Source: Chryseolinea lacunae
GTDB lineage: Bacteria; Bacteroidota; Bacteroidia; Cytophagales; Cyclobacteriaceae
Reading direction: 5' to 3'
NCBI RefSeq assembly: GCF_016735595.1
Contig: NZ_JAERRB010000004.1
Location: 186,001-250,000, forward strand
Length of the DNA stretch: 64,000 nt
Shown here piece by piece: positions 1 to 7,683 of this stretch; the stretch's first letter is position 1, and each line of letters opens with the position of its first letter. A program made the translations under genes and the position numbers. The notes below the pieces were generated by a model. The model saw only the letters and a list, made by a program, of their open reading frames with translations, had not been told where the DNA came from and ran no database searches.

Positions 1-600
1 CACTATGGTGTTGACCTGCGCGTGTTCTCATATCGGCCCAAGCCCATCGACACAAACGACTTGCGTTTCATACACGTGGCCAACCACACGCCCATCAAAG
101 ATCAGTTCACCATGCTGCGTGCATTTGCCGCAGTGGCGGCACGACTGCCCTCGCGTTTGCTGGTGGTGGGCGCCGACTTCTATGATGGCCAGCTGAAGCG
201 CTGGTGCGAATCGTTGGGCGTGACGGATCGTGTTGATTTCCTGGAACCTCAAGCCTATGCCGACATGCCCCGCTATTATCACGCGTGCGACATCATGTTG
301 CACACGTCTTTATATGAAGCGCAAGGGTTGGTGTTTGTGGAAGCAGCGGCATGTGGAGCCCTGATTGCCGGAACAAATGTGGGCATGCTTGCCGACATGG
401 GAGACACGTGCGGATTGATAGTGGCCCCGGGAGATGCGACAGGTCTGGCAGAGAAAATTATTGTGGCCGTGAAAGATCCGGCGCGCATTGACGCCATGCG
501 CAAAGCTGCCCGTAAAGTTGTTGAAGGCATTGGCGATCACTACACGGCGACGCAGATTACGAAAGTCATAGACGAATTTGATCCCACCTCACGATCATGA
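1..600 (+). CDS. Glycosyltransferase family 4, C-terminal part (5' truncated by window edge)
   Basis: The frame is open from base 1, so the gene starts upstream of the window and only about 199 C-terminal residues are visible. The visible part is the nucleotide-sugar-binding half of a GT-B retaining glycosyltransferase. It has a VANHTPIKDQ loop, the acidic EX7E pair in YEAQGLVFVEAAACG, and a closing helix ending near DEFDPTSRS. By family analogy it transfers a sugar from an NDP-sugar to a glycan or lipid acceptor at the cytoplasmic membrane. Its stop overlaps the next gene by ATGA (597-600), so the two are translationally coupled. The ATG at base 22 is not the true start. The acceptor cannot be deduced. 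Confidence 0.85.
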   Translation, partial: HYGVDLRVFSYRPKPIDTNDLRFIHVANHTPIKDQFTMLRAFAAVAARLPSRLLVVGADFYDGQLKRWCESLGVTDRVDFLEPQAYADMPRYYHACDIMLHTSLYEAQGLVFVEAAACGALIAGTNVGMLADMGDTCGLIVAPGDATGLAEKIIVAVKDPARIDAMRKAARKVVEGIGDHYTATQITKVIDEFDPTSRS

Positions 601-1721
601 CGGCGCCGGAAAAGAAAAAACGAATTGCATTTTTGGGTGGCGGCGCTCACACCATTCCTACATATCGTGCGCTGCTTGAAAAACTGAGCACCACGTTCAA
701 TATCACCGTGTATTTTGAGTTTCACACGAGGTTGCAAAAAGCAGCTCCCTATGAGACCCGAATTCCCGGTCTGGCGCTGCGTTACAAAACACTTCGCGAA
801 CTGCTATTTGCCTGGACGATTTTTTGGGATATGCTTTTTCGACGCTATGATCTTATTCATTGTCATTCAACATTTCCTTCAGGATTTTTTGGCGTGCTTG
901 CAGGAAAATTGTTTCGCATTCCGGTGTTGGTGAGCCTCGATGCCGCCGAAGCCTCGGGATTGGCAGACATTGCGTTTGGCGACTTGCTGGGACCACGACG
1001 CAAGAAGATCAACACCTGGGTTATCCGAAACGCCACGGCTGTTACGGCGCTGACGGAATTTTTGAAGCGCGAGGTGCAACAAAACCTGCATATCCATCGG
1101 GACATCCATGTTATTCCCCGCGGGGTAAATGGCGCCCACTTCCAATATCGTGAGAGAACATTGTCGTCGCCCGTGATTTTTCTCAACGTAGCATACCTTC
1201 ACCCGGTGAAGGATCAGGAGACGCTGCTGAAGACGTTCGCTCTGATTCGTGAAAAAATAGATTGTGTCCTGATGCATGTGGGAGAGGACTATTCGAACGG
1301 AGAAATTCAGCGGTTAGCCACGGCGATGAATCTGGATTCTTTTGTGACGTTCGAAGGATTTGTGCCCCACGAAAAGCTCCCCGACAAATTCAGGCAGGCC
1401 GATATGTTGTTGCATACGTCGCGCTATGAAAGCCAGGCATTGGTTGTGAACGAGGCGATGGCCCTTGGCGTGTTGGTGTGCGGAACACACGTGGGCTTGA
1501 TGGCCGATCTTTCGTCGCAGGGCTGCGTCACCGTGAAGCCGCGCGATGCCGAAAGCCTGGCCGCCGCCGTGCTGGCCCTCATGGCCGATCCCCGACGCAT
1601 GACCACCCAACGCGAACAGGCACGCGCGTGGGCAACGCATCACAATTTGGAGTGGACAGCGGAACGTTACCGAATTATTTATGACGCGCTGATGTCAGAA
1701 AAAAAGGCTGAAGGCAAATGA
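597..1721 (+). CDS. Glycosyltransferase family 4
   Basis: This is a full-length GT-B glycosyltransferase of 374 residues. The N-terminal half begins KRIAFLGGGAHTIPTYRALL (glycosyltransferase 4-like acceptor domain). The C-terminal half carries VIPRGVNGAHF, VAYLHPVKDQETLL and the EX7E motif YESQALVVNEAMALG. It resembles the upstream gene closely enough in its second half to suggest a tandem duplication. Both ends are coupled by ATGA overlaps (597-600 and 1718-1721), so three glycosyltransferases are made from one message. The likely role is stepwise elongation of an oligosaccharide; the sugar and acceptor are unknown. Confidence 0.88.
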   Translation: MTAPEKKKRIAFLGGGAHTIPTYRALLEKLSTTFNITVYFEFHTRLQKAAPYETRIPGLALRYKTLRELLFAWTIFWDMLFRRYDLIHCHSTFPSGFFGVLAGKLFRIPVLVSLDAAEASGLADIAFGDLLGPRRKKINTWVIRNATAVTALTEFLKREVQQNLHIHRDIHVIPRGVNGAHFQYRERTLSSPVIFLNVAYLHPVKDQETLLKTFALIREKIDCVLMHVGEDYSNGEIQRLATAMNLDSFVTFEGFVPHEKLPDKFRQADMLLHTSRYESQALVVNEAMALGVLVCGTHVGLMADLSSQGCVTVKPRDAESLAAAVLALMADPRRMTTQREQARAWATHHNLEWTAERYRIIYDALMSEKKAEGK

Positions 1722-2743
1722 AGATCAGCGCCGTCATACCCACCCGCAACCGGCCGGCCTACATCCAGCCCTTGCTGGACAACATTGCATTGCAAACCTA
1801 TCCGGTCGCAGAGATCATTATCGTGGACGCGAGCGATGACCTGCACTACAAGGATGACATCGCAGAAAAATTCTCCGCCGTACCCCTTCGCTGGATCGCG
1901 TCCGAAGCTTCGGTGTGCATACAAAGAAACCTTGGCATAGCCCAAGCCACATCGCCCTGGATTTTTTTGTGCGACGATGATATGCGTTTTCCGAAAGACT
2001 ATGTGGAAACGTTGGTGAACACCATAAGCCAACATCCCGAATGTGCGGCTGCATCAGGTTTGTTCATGCAGCTTGAAAACGACACGTGGGTGTATCGCTA
2101 TCCGTTCAAAAATTTTCGAGGACTGCTTTGGGCGTATGTGTTCCGACTTTCTGTGTGGGGCGAAGTGAAAGGCATGAACGTGTCGGCACTGGTTCGGCCT
2201 GCATATGCCCGTCTTTGCAAATTCTATGAATGCCTGGGCAACAGCGTGAGCGTTGGAGGCTGGCCTGTCATCACAAATTTTGATACACCGTTCTTTGTTA
2301 CAAAAACCTATTCGCTGGGATCGAGCCTGATCAAAAAAGAAATGTTGCAAGCATCACCGTTCGACGAAGTGCTGGATCCCAGCGGCATCGGCGACAACTA
2401 TGGTGTCGCCCTGGCGTTTCCGAACGATGCAGCCATTGTGGTTACACATCGCACACAAACCTACAACGCCAAGGCTCCCGAAAACCGGCTGGAATATGCA
2501 TTGGCATACTATCGTAGGATTTTAGCCCTTCATTATTTTTTAACCACGAATGCACGTTTCAAAAAATCAAACCGGCGTTGGCTTGCATGGTCCCTTGTGG
2601 GTCTACTGATGTCATTCGCCGTGAAAGGGCAATTGCGTTTGGCCTATGCCAATCTGAAAGCGTTGATCCTGATTGCGCGCAACAGAAATCCGTATGTAGA
2701 GGGCGCGGCGAAGAATAAAAAAGTTGTGCGGCCGTCGCTATAA
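1718..2743 (+). CDS. Glycosyltransferase family 2
   Basis: This 341-residue GT-A glycosyltransferase begins ISAVIPTRNRPAYIQPLLDN, followed by EIIIVDASDD and the metal-binding DXD region in FLCDDDMRF. The middle region has SLIKKEMLQASPFDE, a typical family-2 acceptor-site segment. A hydrophobic stretch near the C-terminus (WLAWSLVGLLMSFAVKG) may associate with the membrane. It is the last gene of the + strand glycosyltransferase operon. Its stop codon lies 1 bp past the stop of the convergent radical SAM gene, so the two transcripts meet with no spacer and no visible terminator. Confidence 0.88.
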   Translation: MKISAVIPTRNRPAYIQPLLDNIALQTYPVAEIIIVDASDDLHYKDDIAEKFSAVPLRWIASEASVCIQRNLGIAQATSPWIFLCDDDMRFPKDYVETLVNTISQHPECAAASGLFMQLENDTWVYRYPFKNFRGLLWAYVFRLSVWGEVKGMNVSALVRPAYARLCKFYECLGNSVSVGGWPVITNFDTPFFVTKTYSLGSSLIKKEMLQASPFDEVLDPSGIGDNYGVALAFPNDAAIVVTHRTQTYNAKAPENRLEYALAYYRRILALHYFLTTNARFKKSNRRWLAWSLVGLLMSFAVKGQLRLAYANLKALILIARNRNPYVEGAAKNKKVVRPSL

Positions 2744-4153
2744 ACTTTTAGCCTCAGGCGATGCCATTCCTTTGGTCCACCACATGCCCACTTTGGCTGC
2801 GACAGATTTCAGTTTGAACGCGATGGCACGTGGCGAAAGAGCCGTGTGCTTTCGCTTGCTATACAACACTTCGTTCACCACACGGCGTACGGCGAAGTCA
2901 TAGAACTTTCGGGGATAAGAACGTTTGAAGTCAATGTCGCGGTCGGTGCTGGTGTTCCAGTCGAGCGCGGTGGTTTGCAGCGCTTCCACTTCTTCAAACA
3001 GCTCAGTGCCACGGATGGGATAGGCTATAGTGATGGTGAAGTGGTCGGGGTCTGATTCTTTGAGGTGAGTAATAGTTTGTTCGATATCGGCTTCCGTTTC
3101 GCCGGGGTAACCCAGCATGATGAACGTGCCCGTCTCAATGCCATAGGTTTTGGTGAGCTTGATCATGTCGCGTACCTGTGTCACCTGCACACGACGGTCC
3201 ATGAGATCGATCACGTGTTGAGACCCACTCTCCGCGCCAATCCACACCCGGAAACATCCGGTGTCTTTCAACAAGCCGATCACCTCTTCGTTCATGCGGT
3301 CGGCCCGTGTGATGCATTCGTAGGGCATCACAAAGTTTCGTTCTTTCAGCGCATCGCGAAACCCCGTCAGCCATTTGTGACTGATGGTGAACACATCGTC
3401 TACAAACCACACGCTGTCGGGCTGGTAGCGTTGCCGGATGGTGTCAAGCTCGTCGGCTACTTTCTCGGGCGAGCGACGGCGATAGCTCAGGCCATACACG
3501 GCGCGGCTGCACCACTTGCACGTGTAGGGACAACCACGCATGGTGCTCACCGAAAGCGCGCTCGTGCCATGGCGTTGCTTCCACGCGTTCAAATAAAGAT
3601 CGAGGTCAATTTTGTGACGCGCGGGAACCGGCAGTGTGTTGATGTCTTTGATCTTGTCGCGCTCGGGTGTCTCCACGAAGCGATCTTCATCCAGGAAAGC
3701 GATGCCGCGAATGGTATGGCGATAGGCGCCGTCTGCATAGCCATGTGCTTTGAAGGCGGCGACCAACTCGGCGGTTGTTTCCTCGCCTTCACCAATCACG
3801 ATAACATCTGCGCCTGCACGAAGAAAATTTTCGGCGCTGTGTTTCACTTCCGGGCCACCGAGCACAACGCGTGTGGCCGGTTTGTTTTGTTTTACAAACC
3901 GGATGGTCTCCAGGATGTTGATCTTGGTCATCAGGTTCACATACAACGCCAGCACGGGCGGCTGGTGTTGAAGCAGGTATTGGTTGAAGTGCGGCTTGCT
4001 GGAAAACGTGGTGTCATACACACTGTTGGCGATGCCGTGTTCGTCTAGATAGGCAGCGATGCAGAGGATGCCCAGTGGGGGATAGGGACGAAGGATGCGT
4101 TGTTCTTTTTCATCATCCTCCAGAAAATAGCCGTGTGAAAGAAGCACCTCCAT
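2738..4153 (-). CDS. Radical SAM protein with N-terminal B12-binding-fold domain
   Basis: The 471-residue protein has an N-terminal Rossmann-like cobalamin-binding-fold domain (about 1-150; PYPPLGILCIAAYL, VVLGGPEVKHSAENFL, VIVIGEGEETTAEL). The radical SAM core follows, with the [4Fe-4S] cysteines C208, C212 and C215 in RGCPYTCKWCSRAVYG. The cobalamin lower-ligand motif DxHxxG is not visible, so B12 binding is uncertain. Enzymes of this class do methylation, C-C bond formation or ring rearrangement on lipids and natural products. The gene is the last of a four-gene minus-strand operon, 22 bp after a methyltransferase. It is a paralogue of the gene at 4995-6443. The substrate is unknown. Confidence 0.85.
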   Translation of the reverse strand: MEVLLSHGYFLEDDEKEQRILRPYPPLGILCIAAYLDEHGIANSVYDTTFSSKPHFNQYLLQHQPPVLALYVNLMTKINILETIRFVKQNKPATRVVLGGPEVKHSAENFLRAGADVIVIGEGEETTAELVAAFKAHGYADGAYRHTIRGIAFLDEDRFVETPERDKIKDINTLPVPARHKIDLDLYLNAWKQRHGTSALSVSTMRGCPYTCKWCSRAVYGLSYRRRSPEKVADELDTIRQRYQPDSVWFVDDVFTISHKWLTGFRDALKERNFVMPYECITRADRMNEEVIGLLKDTGCFRVWIGAESGSQHVIDLMDRRVQVTQVRDMIKLTKTYGIETGTFIMLGYPGETEADIEQTITHLKESDPDHFTITIAYPIRGTELFEEVEALQTTALDWNTSTDRDIDFKRSYPRKFYDFAVRRVVNEVLYSKRKHTALSPRAIAFKLKSVAAKVGMWWTKGMASPEAKSL

Positions 4154-4175
4154 GGTCAGCGGGCGGCGTGGCGTG

Positions 4176-4973
4176 TCATGCCAACGTGAGGTCTATGAGG
4201 AAATGATCGGCCATGCCCGACAAAACAGAGAAATCGTCAAGCTTTTCGTCGAGGCGGTTGAGTTGCAGGAGCAGCCTTTTTTTGCTGGAGAAGAAATTTT
4301 CGAGATACGATGGAGGCAGTGCGAAGCCCACCGGTTTCACCACGGCATGGTGAAACGCTTTGCGCGACCATTGCTTGATTTGGGATGGACTATAATACCA
4401 CGTTTTCATGCGCACCCCTTCCAGATCGGCCATCACCTCTTTGCTGGTCATGCGCCGAAAGGCTTTCAGAAACCGGAGCTTCATCAAAAAATAGTTTGTT
4501 TCCCACAAACAAAACTTGGGCATGATGACGCCCACAAACCTGCCGCCCGGCGACAGAATGGTTGGAATTTTTGTCAACAATTTTTGCACCGCTTCGGGGT
4601 TGATGCAGTTGAGGCCGCCAAAATTGGAAAACACAAGGTCGAATTTCTTATCAAACAACGTTTCCTCAAAGTTGTCAAGGTCGAGGTATTGCGAGCTGAT
4701 TTTGTTTTGCATGGAAAACTGCTGTGCCTTTTGGCGCGTCACCTTCAGCATTTCTTCCGACACATCGGTGGCCACAATGTTGAACCCCTTCTCACTAAAC
4801 AATAACGCATCTTCGCCGGTGCCGCAATTCAACTCCAGGATGTCGAGCCCCTTCAGCTCCGGTGTTATTTTTTCGAGATAGGCCCAAACACGCTTGCGCT
4901 GCAATTGACCGATGGCGCTTCGCGTAAATTGCGAATCATAGGACGTGGCAATATGATCAAAAGGGGCAGCCAT
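4176..4973 (-). CDS. Class I SAM-dependent methyltransferase
   Basis: This 265-residue protein has SAM-binding motif I in LDILELNCGTGEDALLFSEK, the acidic ribose-binding loop in IVATDVSEEML, and post-motif FDLVFSNFGGLNCI with a following proline-rich step (TILSPGGRFVGVIMPKFCLW). The fold is Methyltransf_25/11-like. It sits between two radical SAM genes with gaps of about 20 bp on both sides, so all are probably co-transcribed. The context suggests methylation of the intermediate handled by the radical SAM enzymes, but the acceptor cannot be read from sequence. Confidence 0.85.
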   Translation of the reverse strand: MAAPFDHIATSYDSQFTRSAIGQLQRKRVWAYLEKITPELKGLDILELNCGTGEDALLFSEKGFNIVATDVSEEMLKVTRQKAQQFSMQNKISSQYLDLDNFEETLFDKKFDLVFSNFGGLNCINPEAVQKLLTKIPTILSPGGRFVGVIMPKFCLWETNYFLMKLRFLKAFRRMTSKEVMADLEGVRMKTWYYSPSQIKQWSRKAFHHAVVKPVGFALPPSYLENFFSSKKRLLLQLNRLDEKLDDFSVLSGMADHFLIDLTLA

Positions 4974-4994
4974 AAAACCGCTGAGTTGGGGTGG

Positions 4995-6443
4995 TCAAGT
5001 CTTTATTAAGGTACGAAGTCTTTTGTTCAAAAGCGTGGCGCGGGCGCCGAAATAAAATGTGCCCAGACTTTGCTTCAGGTCCTTACGTGTAAGACGCAAA
5101 GGGCTCTGCATAAGTTTCTTCAAACTGGCATATCCCTTTTGTTTTCGATACACATAGTGCACATAGCGGTGCAACGCCTTGTAATACGCGTGGTTGAACG
5201 TGCTGTTAAACATCATGGCCAGATCGTCAGAATCGGACCAGTTTTGTTTTTCGCGCAGCTGATCTTTCACGTTTTCGTAAAATTTGGTGCCGGGCAACGG
5301 ATATGACACGGAAATGCCCACTTCATCGGGCATCAATTCGAGCACCATTTGCAACGTGGCGTCGATGTCGTGTTCCGTTTCGCCGAGGTAGCCAAACTGA
5401 AGGAAAAACCCCACACCAATGCCTTTTGTTTTGAGCCGTTGCGTGGCTTCATAAATCTGGGCCACGGTGGTGCCTTTGTCCATCGCGTCCAATATTTTTT
5501 GCGAGCCCGACTCGGCCCCAACCCAAACCGACGTAGCACCCGATTCGGCCAGGGCATTCACCACTTCGTGGTCGAGCAAATCTACGCGCGACTGAATCTT
5601 GTAGGTGAAAACAAGTTTCTTCACCTTCACCTGGGTGTTAAATTCGGCAATCCAGCCCGGTTTAAGTCCAAAAATGTCGTCGCACATCCAGAAGCGGTCG
5701 GGCCGGTAGTGGGTCAGCAAAAACTCGATTTCCTGCACCACATGGGCGGGCGAGCGCGAGGTGTAGCGATTGCCATAGATGGGCTTGGCGCACCAGTTGC
5801 ATTTGAAAGGGCAGCCCCGCGTGGTGGCCACATTCAGCGAAAAATAGCCGTGATGTTTCACCCAAATGGCGCGATAGGCTTCCATGTCCACCAGGTCCCA
5901 CGCCGGCAGGGGAAGCGCATCGAGGTCGCGAAGCACGGGCCGTGGCGGCGTTACCACGGTTTGTTGGTTGGCCCGGAACGCGATGCCCTGCACCAACGCC
6001 GTGTTGCCGTTTGCTTCCAGGGTGGCGATAAGTTCTTTCAGGGTTTCTTCGCCTTCGCCCCGCACCACATAGTCCACCCCATGTTCAAAATATTTTTCAT
6101 AATGATCGGTAGCGTCCGAGCTCGACACAATGACGGTGCAGCCCTGTGCTTTGCTGGCGGCAGCCATCACAAAGGCGGCATCGCGCATCACGGTGAGACA
6201 CATTTTGGTGAGGTAGTTAAAGCCGTCGTCATAAATAACAACATAGCGCGGGGCGTGTGTTTTCAACGCCGGCACAATAACACGTGGATCGTCTTGCAGG
6301 TTGGTGTCGACGAGTGCCACCGCGTGGCCTTCACCACGCATGACGGCGGCGGCCAGCAAGGTGGCCAACGGTGGGTATGGCTGTTTGAATCGCCATTGTT
6401 TGGCGTCGAGCTTATAGAAATATGAATGCGTAAATAAAATCAT
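4995..6443 (-). CDS. Radical SAM protein with N-terminal B12-binding-fold domain (paralogue)
   Basis: The protein has 482 residues from the ATG at 6443. That start is preferred over the in-frame ATGs at 6485 and 6467 because AGGAGG lies 8 nt upstream and because the resulting N-terminus (MILFTHSYF...QPYPPLATLL) aligns with that of the paralogue at 2738-4153. The [4Fe-4S] cysteines are C211, C215 and C218 in RGCPFKCNWCAKPIYG. The cobalamin-fold domain occupies about the first 150 residues and again lacks DxHxxG. The ATG at 6467 would overlap the upstream stop as TGATG and remains an alternative. The reaction is unknown. Confidence 0.82.
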   Translation of the reverse strand: MILFTHSYFYKLDAKQWRFKQPYPPLATLLAAAVMRGEGHAVALVDTNLQDDPRVIVPALKTHAPRYVVIYDDGFNYLTKMCLTVMRDAAFVMAAASKAQGCTVIVSSSDATDHYEKYFEHGVDYVVRGEGEETLKELIATLEANGNTALVQGIAFRANQQTVVTPPRPVLRDLDALPLPAWDLVDMEAYRAIWVKHHGYFSLNVATTRGCPFKCNWCAKPIYGNRYTSRSPAHVVQEIEFLLTHYRPDRFWMCDDIFGLKPGWIAEFNTQVKVKKLVFTYKIQSRVDLLDHEVVNALAESGATSVWVGAESGSQKILDAMDKGTTVAQIYEATQRLKTKGIGVGFFLQFGYLGETEHDIDATLQMVLELMPDEVGISVSYPLPGTKFYENVKDQLREKQNWSDSDDLAMMFNSTFNHAYYKALHRYVHYVYRKQKGYASLKKLMQSPLRLTRKDLKQSLGTFYFGARATLLNKRLRTLIKT

Positions 6444-6466
6444 GCGCGCTTCCTCCTGTTCTTTCA

Positions 6467-7420
6467 TCACTGTGCCTTGTTGCAACGCAAGGGCGACAAC
6501 CCAAAGTCTTTCAGTTTGTCGGCATAGCTTTCCATCACCTTACGCTGATAGTTGCGCGGATGATTTTTGGATGCATATGTTTTTGTTTTGAACGCCACGG
6601 CAAAGTCGGCGTCGGGATAATCTTTTTCATACAAGGTCTTCCACCGGTTCAGCGTGATCTTTTGAAAATGGCGCTCAAGCCGCGACACCACCGGGAGGTT
6701 CAAAAATGCCTCCATCCATTTTTTTAATCCATCCACGCGCACATCGGGCACATCGCGCACCGAACGTGGGGTGAAGTTGGGAAAGAATTGCAACAACCAG
6801 GGATTACTTTCCTGCAGCCGTCTGTATTCGTTCGCCCCTTGCAGCGGCAACGCTGTGGCCAGTTCGGTGGCAGTGAATAAATTTTGTTCTTCTATTTCCA
6901 GGTGACGTTCGTCTACAAAATAATTCACACAAAAATATTTATGCGAGTTGCCCAGGAAGATGCGTTTGTAGAGCACGAGCAAAGTCCGGGCTATCCACAG
7001 GCGGCCGGGTGCGGTGATAATAAAAAAGTCGAGATCGGCATATTCGTCCATATAGCCTTTCGACAACGAGCCTGAACCCAACACACCACGCACAAAGGGA
7101 AACCGGGCAATGCGTCGGGCTTGTTTTTGGGCCAGGCTCATGCAGCGTTCGGCTTCGGCATTGCCCTTCACACGACGGTGCACATAGGCCGGGTCGCTGC
7201 GCACGCCAAAAAATTCTTCGAAACGATAGATATAGTTGTGTTCGGTGAGGGTGAGCAGGCGCGAGTGCACAACGTTTTCCTGATTCACCGCAACACCCAG
7301 GAAGTGGCAGACTTCGTGCGCGTTGAGTGGATACTGAAAGATGTCGAAATACAAGAGTGTGCGAAGGATGTGTTCATCCACCGCAGATAACGCCAGGCGA
7401 TCCGATACGGCTACGTTCAT
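6467..7420 (-). CDS. Nucleotidyltransferase-fold protein
   Basis: In this 317-residue protein the centre (about residues 104-140) reads RFPFVRGVLGSGSLSKGYMD followed by EYADLDFFIIT. This is the GS...DxD signature of the pol-beta nucleotidyltransferase fold (MNT/kanamycin-nucleotidyltransferase type). The N-terminal 90 residues (ILRTLLYFDIFQYPLNAHEV) look like a small winged-helix region. It is the first gene of the minus-strand operon with two radical SAM enzymes and a methyltransferase. A role in activating or tailoring the same product is inferred from position only. Proteins of this length and pattern often sit beside glycan or lipid clusters in Bacteroidota. Confidence 0.7.
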   Translation of the reverse strand: MNVAVSDRLALSAVDEHILRTLLYFDIFQYPLNAHEVCHFLGVAVNQENVVHSRLLTLTEHNYIYRFEEFFGVRSDPAYVHRRVKGNAEAERCMSLAQKQARRIARFPFVRGVLGSGSLSKGYMDEYADLDFFIITAPGRLWIARTLLVLYKRIFLGNSHKYFCVNYFVDERHLEIEEQNLFTATELATALPLQGANEYRRLQESNPWLLQFFPNFTPRSVRDVPDVRVDGLKKWMEAFLNLPVVSRLERHFQKITLNRWKTLYEKDYPDADFAVAFKTKTYASKNHPRNYQRKVMESYADKLKDFGLSPLRCNKAQ

Positions 7421-7582
7421 ACGTATCTGTTATTTTAGGTGATGCTTACCATCATTTTATAGCGGACCGTGTGCGTATCAAACAGTCCCCGGGTTTTGGG
7501 AGGGCTAGCGGTTGAGAATGGTGTTTGCCGGAGAAAGAAGCGAAGCACGAAAAGGCCGATAAGAAATTTACAAAATTCTATC

Positions 7583-7599
7583 ATGTGTTTCTCACACAT
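7583..7599. promoter_or_regulatory. Inverted repeat upstream of acs, possible operator
   Basis: A perfect 6+6 inverted repeat, ATGTGT-TTCTC-ACACAT, lies about 85-100 bp before the acs start. The TGTG...CACA pattern resembles half-sites of CRP/FNR-family regulators, and acs is a CRP target in enterobacteria. The resemblance is partial (TGTGT rather than TGTGA), so this is only a candidate. Confidence 0.3.
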
Positions 7600-7683
7600 T
7601 TGAAAACATTATTTGAATTTCCAGAAAAAGAGTAGAATTTTATCACCCGCGTTTGTAACATAAACCGAGACGCCCTTTTACGT

